Shown: positions 28,388 to 36,483 of the stretch, one piece after another
How positions within the stretch are numbered: position 1 is the first letter of the stretch
Layout of the letters: every line of letters begins with the position of its first letter
Assembly: GCF_002224265.1 (NCBI RefSeq)
Contig: NZ_CP012882.1
Location: 1,488,001-1,552,000 of the forward strand
Direction: 5' to 3'
Source of the DNA: Vibrio vulnificus NBRC 15645 = ATCC 27562
GTDB taxonomy: Bacteria; Pseudomonadota; Gammaproteobacteria; Enterobacterales; Vibrionaceae
Length of the DNA stretch: 64,000 bases
Program-made: the position numbers and the translations under genes
The notes under the pieces: generated by a model
Database searches by the model: none
What the model was told of the DNA's origin: nothing
Seen by the model: only the letters and a program-made list of their open reading frames with translations

Positions 28388-29647
28388 ATGCCCGTTAAAA
28401 CTACGCAAAATAAAAATATTCATACCGCACTTCGCTGTCTAGATAGCGCCCAACAAATAGAGCAAAAACTCAACCCCAATTACGCACCACCAAAACGTAC
28501 CTTACCCAAGAGCCCCTTTATTAGTGATAAAACCCTAAAGAAGCGTTGGGATGTGGTGAACTGTCATGCCACTCAAGACCAATTATTAGATCAACATACT
28601 CTTGAACACATGACGCTCTATCAAAAGAACATTGAGCACTTTGTCGGTACGGTGAAGGTCCCTGTTGGGCTAGCGGGACCATTGCGCGTAAATGGCTTAT
28701 TTGCCAGCGATGATTATTTGATCCCCCTTGCCACGACAGAGGCCGCTTTGGTAGCTTCCTATTCACGTGGGGCCCATCTCATTACCGCAGCCGGCGGAGC
28801 AACGGCCATGCTAGTGAATGAAGGCGTGACACGCACCCCCGTATTTGCATTCACGAACTTAGTCTCCGCGGGTCAGTTTGTCGCTTGGGTGACCACCCAC
28901 TACGATCGTTTTAAGCAAATCGCCGAATCCACGACTTCGCATGGTACGCTCAGTGACATCAATATCAACATGGAAGGCAATCATGTCTACCTAATGTTTG
29001 AATACCAAACAGGCGACGCCTCTGGGCAAAATATGGTGACCATCGCCACCAACGCCGTATTTCAATCGATATTGGAAACCTGCCCCATCGACATTAAAGA
29101 AGCCTTTCTAGATGGCAATCTCTCAGGAGATAAGAAAGCAAACAGCAAAACACTGACAAGCGTTCGCGGGAAAAAGGTGATCGCCGAAGTGACCCTTTCC
29201 CGCGAGATGGTTGAAAAGTATTTGCATACTACGCCGGAAAAAATGGTCAAATTCGGCCAGATGACAACGACGGGTGCGGCATTGAGTGGAGGAATTGGTG
29301 TTAATGCCCATTACGCCAATGCGTTAACGGCACTCTATTTGGCTTGTGGACAAGATGCCGCTTGCGTGGCCGAATCAGCCATTGGCATTACCCGAATGGA
29401 ACTTGCCGCCGATGGGCACTTATATGCCAGCGTGACACTGCCAAACCTGATGGTCGGAACCGTTGGTGGCGGCACTGGCCTACCAAGCCAAAAAGCCTGT
29501 CTAGACATTTTAGGCCTTTATGGACAAGGCAACGCGCGTGCATTGGCTGAAGTTTGTGCTGCACTTTGCTTGGCCGGAGAGCTTTCGATTGTTGGTGCTT
29601 TTGCCGCTGGGCATTTTTCTCGCGCGCACCACAAACTGGCTCGCTAA
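28388..29647 (+). CDS. Hydroxymethylglutaryl-CoA reductase, class I
   Basis: 419 residues, about the size of an HMGR catalytic domain with no membrane anchor. Seen: VPVGLAGPL, TTEAALVASYSRGA (catalytic Glu), DASGQNMV (cofactor-binding Asp), GDKKANSKT (catalytic Lys), GTVGGGTGLP and the C-terminal HFSRAHHKLA (catalytic His). It makes mevalonate from HMG-CoA with NADPH. No other mevalonate gene is nearby. Vibrio is known to carry an isolated HMGR, thought to be acquired from archaea. Confidence 0.94.
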   Translation: MPVKTTQNKNIHTALRCLDSAQQIEQKLNPNYAPPKRTLPKSPFISDKTLKKRWDVVNCHATQDQLLDQHTLEHMTLYQKNIEHFVGTVKVPVGLAGPLRVNGLFASDDYLIPLATTEAALVASYSRGAHLITAAGGATAMLVNEGVTRTPVFAFTNLVSAGQFVAWVTTHYDRFKQIAESTTSHGTLSDININMEGNHVYLMFEYQTGDASGQNMVTIATNAVFQSILETCPIDIKEAFLDGNLSGDKKANSKTLTSVRGKKVIAEVTLSREMVEKYLHTTPEKMVKFGQMTTTGAALSGGIGVNAHYANALTALYLACGQDAACVAESAIGITRMELAADGHLYASVTLPNLMVGTVGGGTGLPSQKACLDILGLYGQGNARALAEVCAALCLAGELSIVGAFAAGHFSRAHHKLAR

Positions 29648-29677
29648 AGCAATATGCTCTCTAAAACGGCTGTTTCT

Positions 29678-29707
29678 CACGGCTTAATCACTATGAATTA
29701 AGCCGTG
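29678..29707 (+). terminator. Hairpin after HMG-CoA reductase
   Basis: CACGGCTTAAT / ATTAAGCCGTG, perfect 11-bp stem, 8-base loop, between convergent genes. No T-tract, so termination is not certain. Confidence 0.5.
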
Positions 29708-29742
29708 AAGCGCAAACTCCCAGACAATCAACCTCTTAGCAT

Positions 29743-30009
29743 TCAAAGAAAAGCCACTATGATCGCGACAAAGGCCGGCAAGATAGAAAACCACTTATGT
29801 CCTTTTTCTTTGCACTCCCGACGGTGACACATGGCAATCTGAATCGGGGCAGAAAAAAACATCATAATCAAATAGCTCACTGCATAGGTTTGCCCGACTA
29901 GAATAAGAAAAACAGCATGCAATGCGATGTGCAATAAAGCATACGCCTTTTCTACTTTCATTTTTACGATCAATAACAGCGAAAACAACACAGCAATCAA
30001 AATAGACAT
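29743..30009 (-). CDS. Small membrane protein
   Basis: 88 residues from ATG 30007-30009 (GTG 30018 is possible). Three hydrophobic segments (about 2-17, 25-45, 72-88) and a polar cytoplasmic-type stretch CHRRECKEKGHKW. No family recognised. A Fur-like site lies just before the start, suggesting iron control. Confidence 0.65.
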   Translation of the reverse strand: MSILIAVLFSLLLIVKMKVEKAYALLHIALHAVFLILVGQTYAVSYLIMMFFSAPIQIAMCHRRECKEKGHKWFSILPAFVAIIVAFL

Positions 30010-30022
30010 AAATAACACTTAT

Positions 30023-30037
30023 CAATAATAGTTCTCA
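30023..30037 (-). promoter_or_regulatory. Candidate Fur box
   Basis: Read on the minus strand, TGAGAACTATTATTG matches the 7-1-7 Fur model TGATAAT-N-ATTATCA in about 10 of 14 positions. It sits 14-28 bases upstream of the ATG of the minus-strand small membrane protein. Confidence 0.4.
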
Positions 30038-30170
30038 TTCGCAATACTATATCAGTGTAAATTCTCTGTCCAACTATCGTTTCAATAGGCAAAAAAGATA
30101 ACTTCTCCCCCACCAACACCCCCATGCTATTGAGCAAACGAATGATTACGTTATTGATGTTTTTCTTTCT

Positions 30171-30182
30171 AAACGTTTGCGT
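30171..30182. promoter_or_regulatory. PurR-like operator
   Basis: AAACGTTTGCGT is the exact complement of ACGCAAACGTTT, the core of the E. coli PurR box. The left outer half is degenerate. It lies 175 bases before the YgjV-like gene, with the candidate -10 between. No purine gene is adjacent, so this may be chance. Confidence 0.3.
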
Positions 30183-30356
30183 AATCGCTAACCTTCTCTT
30201 AACCTTGAATTGAGGCTTTCATCACGGATTTTCCATTGATATAGTGCACTTAACGAAAACAAAATTAGACCATTCGAGGCATGGAGCTTCCTCACTTATC
30301 TCAAGAAGAGAAGAATTGGTACCGACATATTCGGCAAGATTTAAGAGGGTCAAATT

Positions 30357-30605
30357 ATGGAAATGAATATGGTTGAAATTCTAGGCTACGCAGCTTCAAT
30401 CATGGTTGCAATCTCACTAATGATGAAGGACATCGTTCGTCTGCGCGTTTTAAACTTCATCGGTTGTGCACTGTTCACTGCATACGGTCTAATGATTGAC
30501 GCATGGCCAGTGGTTGTGACTAACGGCTTTATTGCGTGTGTCAACGTCTACTTCCTAGCCAAAATGCAGCAGGAAAAAAAAACTCTAACGCCTGAAAAAG
30601 CGTAA
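30357..30605 (+). CDS. YgjV-like small inner-membrane protein
   Basis: 82 residues (ATG 30357 or 30363, with AAGAGGGT upstream). Three hydrophobic helices (about 8-22, 31-46, 50-68), with RLRVLNFIGCALFTAYGLMI resembling the YgjV and SemiSWEET-type fold where small subunits pair to form a transporter. A terminator follows. Substrate unknown. Confidence 0.7.
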   Translation: MEMNMVEILGYAASIMVAISLMMKDIVRLRVLNFIGCALFTAYGLMIDAWPVVVTNGFIACVNVYFLAKMQQEKKTLTPEKA

Positions 30606-30628
30606 TTTTATAGAGTGCTAAATTGCTT

Positions 30629-30652
30629 AAAAAGCCCCTAAGGGGCTTTTTT
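30629..30652 (+). terminator. Intrinsic terminator
   Basis: AAAAGCCCCTAAGGGGCTTTTTT, compact stem with T-run, 24 bases after the YgjV-like stop. Confidence 0.9.
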
Positions 30653-30790
30653 CGTTGGTCGGATTCATTTTAAAAAAACTTACCTAGGTTACCAAGGCCT
30701 TCAAACGCCATTTTGGCGTTGCGCCACATACCATTGCCAAACCCGTCACGAGGAGTACAATCAACTAAAACCGCGAAATGAGACAACACG

Positions 30791-31177
30791 ATGAACATAG
30801 GTGCTATTGCAAAATTAACCGGATTATCAAGCAAATCCATTCGCATGTACGAAGAAAAAGGCATTATTTCACCGCCGCTACGCAGTGACGCCGGCTATCG
30901 CGAATATGGGCAAAAGCACATTGTTGAACTCAATCTGGTATCACGCGCTAAAAATGCAGGGTTTTCTCTCCAAGAGTGTAAAGAATTTGTTCAGCTAGCA
31001 CAAAACCCTAACCGTAAAAGCAGCGAAGTCAAAGAGAAGACCAAAGAAAAACTGGCTGAAATTGAACAGAAGTTGGCGCATTTGCACGAGATAAAAAAAC
31101 AGTTGGAAAGTTGGGTTTCCTCCTGCCCTGGTAACTCAGATAGTCATTGCCCGATAATCGAAGAGCTCACTAAATAG
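30791..31177 (+). CDS. cueR: Copper-responsive MerR-family regulator CueR
   Basis: 128 residues. N-terminal MerR helix-turn-helix (MNIGAIAKLTGLSSKSIRMYE), dimerisation helix, and the metal loop with Cys112 and Cys120 (CPGNSDSHC), exactly the E. coli CueR positions for Cu(I). It activates copper export genes such as copA by distorting a 19-base promoter spacer. copA is not adjacent, and I see no typical CueR operator in the 120 bases upstream. A 7-bp hairpin (30704-30720) precedes it. Confidence 0.92.
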   Translation: MNIGAIAKLTGLSSKSIRMYEEKGIISPPLRSDAGYREYGQKHIVELNLVSRAKNAGFSLQECKEFVQLAQNPNRKSSEVKEKTKEKLAEIEQKLAHLHEIKKQLESWVSSCPGNSDSHCPIIEELTK

Positions 31178-31227
31178 CAAGGCTTTTGCCATCGCCTCCT
31201 CATCTCGGAGGCGACTTACTCACGAGT

Positions 31228-31983
31228 TTAGAAATAGGTACACATACGTTTACCGTCGCGTTCAATGACACTAAACGGGGTTTCGTAGATCTGCTCAAGC
31301 ACCGCTTCTTCAATCACCTCTTCAACACTACCACTGGCGACAATTTGACCTTTTTTCAAAGCAATAATTTGGTCGGAATAACACGCCGCAAAGTTAATGT
31401 CGTGGATCACCACCACCACGGCCTTGTTCATCTCTTTGGCCAATCGACAAATCGTCTGCATGATCTGCTTTGAATGGCGGATATCCAGATTGTTCAGTGG
31501 TTCATCAAGGAAAACATAATCGGTATCTTGGGCTATCACCATGGCAATAAAAGCGAGCTGCCGCTGCCCTCCACTGAGTTCATCGAGATATTTGTCTTGG
31601 ATATCACTGAGATCAAGATACTGAATCGCGCGGTCAATCTGTTGTTGATCTTGTGCCGTCAATCGACCGCCAGAATGAGGAAAACGGCCAAAGGCCACCA
31701 TTTCTCGAACAGTAAATCGCATCGTAATGCTGTTTGCTTGGCGTAAAACAGCCAATTTCTTCGCAAGGACTTTGTTGTCCCACGTTTGAATCTCTTTCCC
31801 TTCGATCAACACCGCCCCGCCATCACGATCAAGCAAACGCGAAGCCATCGACAGCAGTGTACTTTTACCGGCCCCATTCGGCCCAATAATGGAGGTGACA
31901 CTTCCTTTTTCAAATTGACCACTGGCTGCCGACACAACAGCAAACTTGCCAAAATGTTTAGTGAGTTTATCTAGAACAATCAT
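31228..31983 (-). CDS. Iron-siderophore ABC transporter ATPase
   Basis: 251 residues: Walker A GPNGAGKS (about 33-40), signature LSGGQRQ, Walker B DYVFLDEP and the H-loop His. It is closest in character to the FepC/FatE/VctC branch that powers ferric catechol siderophore import. It follows the second permease by 7 bases and is the last gene of the set. Confidence 0.88.
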   Translation of the reverse strand: MIVLDKLTKHFGKFAVVSAASGQFEKGSVTSIIGPNGAGKSTLLSMASRLLDRDGGAVLIEGKEIQTWDNKVLAKKLAVLRQANSITMRFTVREMVAFGRFPHSGGRLTAQDQQQIDRAIQYLDLSDIQDKYLDELSGGQRQLAFIAMVIAQDTDYVFLDEPLNNLDIRHSKQIMQTICRLAKEMNKAVVVVIHDINFAACYSDQIIALKKGQIVASGSVEEVIEEAVLEQIYETPFSVIERDGKRMCTYF

Positions 31984-31990
31984 TGCCTAC

Positions 31991-32941
31991 CTACACAATA
32001 CGATTTCGCAGCAACATCGACATGAAATAGATGCCACCCACAAAGTTGATGATTACGCTGAGTGTTGTTTGAAATGTTAAGACGTTTTCCACCAGCCATT
32101 GACCGGCTAACAGCAGTGTGACGCCCAAAATGGCGCAGCCGGGCAATAGCTGGGCATGACGATAAGTGTGAAACATCTCCCTGGCCAAGTTGGTCACGAG
32201 TAGACCAAAGAACAAGATTGGCCCGATTAGCGCAGTGGCTACGGCAATTAAAACGGCACTTAACATCAGCACCTGCTTGGTTACTTGACGAACATTCACC
32301 CCCAAACTGGTGGCGTTATCTTTATCTAACCAACACACATCCATGACAGCATGCATGTGATACATAAGCAGCGATGCAATCAACAAAATTGGTGCCGTAA
32401 AGTAAACCAGTTGGGTATCAATATTGTTGAAGCTCGCAAACATACTGGCTTGAACCGTCGCGTAATCATTAGGATCCATGATCAAAACAAAGAAGGAGGC
32501 AACGTTAGAGAAGAGTTGGCCGACAACTAAGCCCACCAATAATAAAGTAATCAGATTTTTCTCTTTTCCTCGGAAATAAAAACCGAATAACGCCATAGAG
32601 AACAAAACCATGGCCACGACGGAGAGCCCAAAATTCAAGTAGGCGTTAAGCACATACTGGCTCAAACCGCCGAAGACCACCACAATGATGACTTGCACCA
32701 ATAAATAGAGAGAATCAAATCCCAAGATTCCCGGTGTCAGTATGCGATTGTGCGTCACGGTCTGAAACAGAAGCGATGCTTGAGAAATCGCAACACCTGC
32801 TAACACCATCGCCAGCACTTTGGGGATACGGCGAGAGAGAAAGTATTGATAATTGTCCAGTGTGAGTCCTTTGCCCAAAAACAGAGTCACCATCACTAGG
32901 CTTATCGCCAGCAGAAGCCACATTTTGCTACGATCAGACAC
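31991..32941 (-). CDS. Iron-siderophore ABC transporter permease (second)
   Basis: 316 residues, FecCD/BtuC family with about nine membrane helices; GPILFFGLLVTNLAR is the conserved loop that contacts the ATPase. It overlaps the preceding permease by 8 bases (32934-32941), indicating translational coupling. VctG/FatC-like. Confidence 0.87.
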   Translation of the reverse strand: MSDRSKMWLLLAISLVMVTLFLGKGLTLDNYQYFLSRRIPKVLAMVLAGVAISQASLLFQTVTHNRILTPGILGFDSLYLLVQVIIVVVFGGLSQYVLNAYLNFGLSVVAMVLFSMALFGFYFRGKEKNLITLLLVGLVVGQLFSNVASFFVLIMDPNDYATVQASMFASFNNIDTQLVYFTAPILLIASLLMYHMHAVMDVCWLDKDNATSLGVNVRQVTKQVLMLSAVLIAVATALIGPILFFGLLVTNLAREMFHTYRHAQLLPGCAILGVTLLLAGQWLVENVLTFQTTLSVIINFVGGIYFMSMLLRNRIV

Positions 32942-33869
32942 CTTGCTTCCCTCTCAAGATCAGATAGATAAACACAGCGCCACCCAAAATGGCAATCACC
33001 ATGGAAATGGGCACTTCATAAGGGAAAATAATCAAGCGGCCAAGCAAGTCACAACCAAGCACCAGCAAGCCGCCATATAGGGCAGTCAGAGGGATATTGC
33101 GGCGTAAATTATCGCCATAAAAATAGCTCACCAGATTTGGCACAATCAGCCCCAAGAAAGGCAATTGCCCGACGATCATGACGACACTGGCGGAAAGTAC
33201 CGAGACCAACAGAACACCAATCACCACCACCTGCTGATAGTTCAAACCAAGGTTGAGAGCGAAGTCCTTACCTAAGCCTGCAGCGGAAATTCTTGTCGCA
33301 TAGAGATAGCTGAATATTCCCACCGGAAGCGCAATGTAGAGCAGTTCGTAATCACCTTGCAAAAGGTTGGCGAAATTGGCGACAGACCAAGCAGAGAGGT
33401 TTTGCAGCAAGTCATACCGATAGGCAATAAACGTTGCCAGTGAATCAATGATGTTGCCAAAAATGATGCCGATTAGAGGAATAAACACGGCATTTTTGAA
33501 CTGTATTCGTTGGACAAACGTGACAAACAACCATGTTCCACCCATTGCAAAACTGAAGATCAGTAACCAACTGTCCCCTTTGCCAAAAAACACTAAGCTG
33601 ACGATGTAGCCCAACATGGCACATTCAATCGTGCCGGACGTCGATGGTGCAGCAAATCGGTTTTGGCTGATTTGCTGCATAATCAAGCCCGCGATACTTA
33701 AACCCGCACCAGAAAGCAGTATCGCCAGCAGGCGAGGTAAACGGCTCGTCACGAGCAAATGAAGCGCCTGCGTGTCCCCAGACAACAACATCGCTGGTGT
33801 AAGATCCCCTACGCCGACAAACACCGACGCGAAGGACAGCAAAAACAGAGCCAGCAATAACTTTTTCAC
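32934..33869 (-). CDS. Iron-siderophore ABC transporter permease (first)
   Basis: FecCD-family permease of 311 residues with GQLPFLGLIVPNLVSY as the ATPase-contact loop. I prefer GTG 33867-33869, because GGAGG lies just upstream and the protein then begins with a membrane helix; ATG 33900-33902 is the alternative. VctD/FatD-like. The periplasmic binding protein that usually precedes this gene is missing here. Confidence 0.85.
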   Translation of the reverse strand: MKKLLLALFLLSFASVFVGVGDLTPAMLLSGDTQALHLLVTSRLPRLLAILLSGAGLSIAGLIMQQISQNRFAAPSTSGTIECAMLGYIVSLVFFGKGDSWLLIFSFAMGGTWLFVTFVQRIQFKNAVFIPLIGIIFGNIIDSLATFIAYRYDLLQNLSAWSVANFANLLQGDYELLYIALPVGIFSYLYATRISAAGLGKDFALNLGLNYQQVVVIGVLLVSVLSASVVMIVGQLPFLGLIVPNLVSYFYGDNLRRNIPLTALYGGLLVLGCDLLGRLIIFPYEVPISMVIAILGGAVFIYLILRGKQGV

Positions 33870-34159
33870 TCTGCCTCCACGAAAGAAGAGCAAAAGGCCC
33901 ATGCTTGTTTGCTTCGACTTGACGATTGATTATCTGGCCCAAAAGCGGCGAAGGAGATGCCAAAGATTGCTGTTTCAGCTACCTCTACCCCGAACTCACG
34001 GTGGGAAGCGGGTATCATTCGGCGATGGGGATCTCTATCCATGTACTTAATACCAATTGAGAAGTGTTATCATGCGCATTCGCAATATACAGATTCACTC
34101 ATGAGTATTCAACTGGTTAAACAAGATGAGGCCGTCGCATTTGAGTTTAAAGCGACAAA
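33870..34159. other. Unassigned stretch before the siderophore permease
   Basis: About 290 bases. A minus-strand frame of 58 codons (MDRDPHRRMIPASHREFG...) ends in a TGA that overlaps the permease GTG as GTGA, but it lacks a convincing RBS and resembles nothing I know. It could be a decayed gene, perhaps where a binding-protein gene once stood, or leader sequence. Confidence 0.35.
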
Positions 34160-34333
34160 TTACGCCTTTTTGTTGTCTGGCAATGCGTTAGTTTGCGTGT
34201 GGAAGCGCGCTTTAGGCATGAAGAAGCCACAAGCCTCGCGCTTAGCGAAGGTAGGTTGTTCCCACGCCCCACATAAATCTTTGACGTTTTCTTTAGCACG
34301 ACAAAAGTGTCGGCATTTACCGCAAGTCTCCAT
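34160..34333 (-). CDS. Small cysteine-rich protein
   Basis: A 57-residue frame with an excellent RBS (AAGGAGCAGGA directly before ATG 34331-34333). It begins METCGKCRHFCRAK and has five cysteines at 4, 7, 11, 21 and 35 (CxxCxxxC...CGAW...CGFF), a metal- or Fe-S-binding pattern. It starts 36 bases after the NifW-like gene on the same strand, whose own tail is CxxCxxC. Longer overlapping frames here (34147-34398 minus, 34101-34358 plus) are low-complexity shadows. Specific function unknown; iron-sulfur or zinc handling is an inference. Confidence 0.75.
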   Translation of the reverse strand: METCGKCRHFCRAKENVKDLCGAWEQPTFAKREACGFFMPKARFHTQTNALPDNKKA

Positions 34334-34369
34334 TCCTGCTCCTTGTAACGATATTTAGCCCTTGTGATT

Positions 34370-34645
34370 CTACCTTCGCTGACACGAGGTACATCCACGG
34401 CATGCTTGACGTGTGTGTGGGTTCAAGCGACCCCGTTGTACTTTGCAATAGGCGTTTTTGAGTGCTCTTCTTGCCGAGAACCAATCGTCCGGTTTAGTTA
34501 GAATTAAGTATCCGTTAAAGCGTTTAACCAGTTCACTGCGATACTCATCAATAAAACGGCTGTCATAGCCGATGTCAAAATAGTCTAGTGCTTGCTCAAT
34601 GCAAGTGAAACTGGCGATGACGTCTTGTATCGATGGTTTGCTCAT
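34370..34645 (-). CDS. NifW-like protein with cysteine tail
   Basis: 91 residues from ATG 34643-34645 (TTG 34663 is possible). The core ALDYFDIGYDSRFIDEYRSE, then LVKRFNGYL, follows the NifW pattern (sED-FFgipYd...vnr-hiLkrF--yL). NifW is known as a nitrogenase-stabilising protein. No nif structural gene is present. The C-terminus adds CRGCTSCQRR (Cys82, 85, 88), which NifW normally lacks. With the next cysteine-rich gene and a siderophore transporter nearby, a role in iron or Fe-S protein maintenance is plausible but inferred. Confidence 0.6.
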   Translation of the reverse strand: MSKPSIQDVIASFTCIEQALDYFDIGYDSRFIDEYRSELVKRFNGYLILTKPDDWFSARRALKNAYCKVQRGRLNPHTRQACRGCTSCQRR

Positions 34646-34827
34646 AGGAAGTATGCTTGTCAATTTTGCGCAGTGTAGACCTATCGCCGTTTCACTTCTT
34701 TGACTTAGACCAACTCCACTTCAACTACATTTTTCATCAATTGATTCAACAAATTGCAACATAGATCGCTACAAACCAGCGACATCGCAGGCTACACTCC
34801 CTCCCCATCGCGAAAGGAGCTAAAACG

Positions 34828-35199
34828 ATGAAATATTTCGAACAATTACTCGAAGTGGTCCGACGTAAGGCGAAGTACGATCAAAGTAACTCTTGGTATT
34901 TGGGGCCACATACCTATCTCAACGAACTGAAAAAGGAAGTCGACGAAGTGTTCGATGAGATCCCGCGAGAGCGTACGTGTTACTTAGAAGATGAACTGGC
35001 GGATGTGCTCTGGGATTACCTGAATGCGATCGTAGCGCTCGAAAAAGAATCGGAGATCCGCTTAGATTCAATATTGCACCGAGCCTATATCAAATATAGC
35101 CAACGCGTCACGGCGATTGAATCCGGTACTGACTGGGCAGATATAAAAGAGGCGCAAAAACAAGTTCTTGAACAAGAATACGCTCAATCTTCTCGCTAA
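34828..35199 (+). CDS. MazG-like nucleotide pyrophosphohydrolase
   Basis: 123 residues, all-alpha, with the paired acidic motifs ELKKEVDEVFDE and EDELADVLWDYLN (ExxE and ExxD) that bind magnesium in MazG/dUTPase-like pyrophosphatases. Strong RBS (AAAGGAGC). It is followed after 15 bases by a Nudix gene, so the two likely form a nucleotide-sanitising operon. Exact substrate unknown. Confidence 0.82.
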   Translation: MKYFEQLLEVVRRKAKYDQSNSWYLGPHTYLNELKKEVDEVFDEIPRERTCYLEDELADVLWDYLNAIVALEKESEIRLDSILHRAYIKYSQRVTAIESGTDWADIKEAQKQVLEQEYAQSSR

Positions 35200-35214
35200 T
35201 GTCTAGGAATAAAT

Positions 35215-35670
35215 ATGATCCCATTTCAATCTCATGCCGTATCGGGTGTGGCACTTTCCCGTTTTGAAGGCCAATATAAAATCCTGATGATGAAGCGCAC
35301 CAAAGGAAACTATTGGTGCCATGTTGCAGGCGGAATCGAAAAAGGCGAAGCCGGTTGGCAAACCATCGTTCGAGAGTTTGCCGAAGAGACCCAAATAAAC
35401 GTAGAAACACTCTACAACGGCCAATATTTGGAACAGTTTTATCAAGTCAAAAGTGACTCTATCGTCAACATTCCTGTTTTTGTCGTCTATTGTGACGACA
35501 ATCAAGTCGTTACACTCAATGATGAGCACACCGAATATCGTTGGTGCGATTTAGAGCAAGCCAAATCGTTAGCCGAATTTCCAGGGCAAGAAGCGCTGTA
35601 TGATCATGTTTGGCAACACTTTGTCTTACGTACCCCTTCACCGCTCTCACGCATTCCACTCAATAGATAG
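35215..35670 (+). CDS. Nudix hydrolase
   Basis: 151 residues with the Nudix box GGIEKGEAGWQTIVREFAEE (then TQI), matching Gx5Ex7REUxEE with Gln in place of the last Gly. AGGA before ATG 35215. It cleaves nucleoside diphosphates linked to another group; the fold lacks features that would fix the substrate. Paired with the MazG-like gene. Confidence 0.87.
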   Translation: MIPFQSHAVSGVALSRFEGQYKILMMKRTKGNYWCHVAGGIEKGEAGWQTIVREFAEETQINVETLYNGQYLEQFYQVKSDSIVNIPVFVVYCDDNQVVTLNDEHTEYRWCDLEQAKSLAEFPGQEALYDHVWQHFVLRTPSPLSRIPLNR

Positions 35671-35730
35671 CGGGTTAAACGCATCCATAAAAGTGTGGAC
35701 TGAGTGGATGCGTCATCTCGCTAACGGGCT

Positions 35731-36342
35731 TTAGGTTTGCGGTAAATCGTCAATAACCTTATCGCGATAGAAGTAACGTCTGTCATGTTCTCCAATCGGC
35801 CGTAACACTCGGCAAGGATTACCGACGGCCACGACATTCGCTGGGATGTCTTTCGTCACCACACTGCCGGCACCAATCACGCTGTTTTCGCCAATCGTTA
35901 CGCCTGGCAACACAACGCTGTTCGCCCCAATCCAAACGTTATCTTTAATGTGCACAGGAATATTGAATTGCGCCACTTTACGTCGCAGTTCAGGATCGAT
36001 CGGATGTCCCGCCGTTGCGATGGTGACATTGGGTGCAATCATCACCGAGTTGCCAATGTAGATGTGCGTATCGTCCACCAAGGTTAAATTGAAATTGGCA
36101 TAGACGTTATTACCTAAGTGTGTGTGCTTACCCCAATTGGCTCTTAGTGGTGGTTCGATGTAGCAGTTTTCACCTACATTGGCCAAGAGATCACGCAAAA
36201 TCGCCGTGCGTTTTTCCATTTCTGAGGGTCTAGTTTGGTTAAAATCATAGAGAATTTCTAGGCAAGCTTGCTGCTCCAACGCCACACTCTCATCATCACA
36301 AAAGTAAATCTTTTGTTGATGCATTCGCTCTCTCACACTCAT
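35731..36342 (-). CDS. Maltose/galactoside-type O-acetyltransferase
   Basis: 203 residues from ATG 36340-36342, chosen for the RBS GGAGAGAGAA. N-terminal helical maltose-acetyltransferase domain (YDFNQTRPSEMEKR), then left-handed beta-helix hexapeptide repeats (VWIGANSVVLPGVTIGENSV, IGAGSVVTKDIPANVVAVGN) with the catalytic His in ATAGHPID. It transfers acetyl from acetyl-CoA to a sugar; LacA/Maa family. Confidence 0.88.
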   Translation of the reverse strand: MSVRERMHQQKIYFCDDESVALEQQACLEILYDFNQTRPSEMEKRTAILRDLLANVGENCYIEPPLRANWGKHTHLGNNVYANFNLTLVDDTHIYIGNSVMIAPNVTIATAGHPIDPELRRKVAQFNIPVHIKDNVWIGANSVVLPGVTIGENSVIGAGSVVTKDIPANVVAVGNPCRVLRPIGEHDRRYFYRDKVIDDLPQT

Positions 36343-36483
36343 TTCTCTCTCCACTAAACCGTTTGCCTTGATGACCACCGCGCCACAAGGGAAAACGTTA
36401 ATGTAGCAAAACCGATTGATTTCCTTCAGTTCTGTTGATTGAAATGGAGAGCGGGATAACAGATTTCCATTGCACAGAACTCA

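Larger units (their letters stand above)
30010..30356. other. Regulatory region between two divergent small membrane-protein genes
   Basis: About 350 bases with a Fur-like site (30023-30037), a PurR-like half-palindrome (30171-30182) and a possible -10 TATAGT (30240-30245) for the plus-strand gene. No gene seen. Confidence 0.5.

Noticed and set aside
30670..30864. 64-codon minus-strand frame before cueR
   Set aside because: It overlaps the cueR start antisense and has no RBS or recognisable product.
34050..34110. Fur box upstream of the siderophore permeases
   Set aside because: The best stretch (near GTTATCATGCGCATTCGC) matches only about half of the consensus.
34101..34398. 85- and 83-codon frames (plus 34101-34358, minus 34147-34398)
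   Set aside because: No RBS and poor composition; the shorter cysteine-rich frame in another register has a strong RBS and a coherent motif pattern.
34370..34645. A nitrogen-fixation cluster
   Set aside because: Only a NifW-like gene is present; no nifH, D, K, E, N or B-type sequence occurs in the window.
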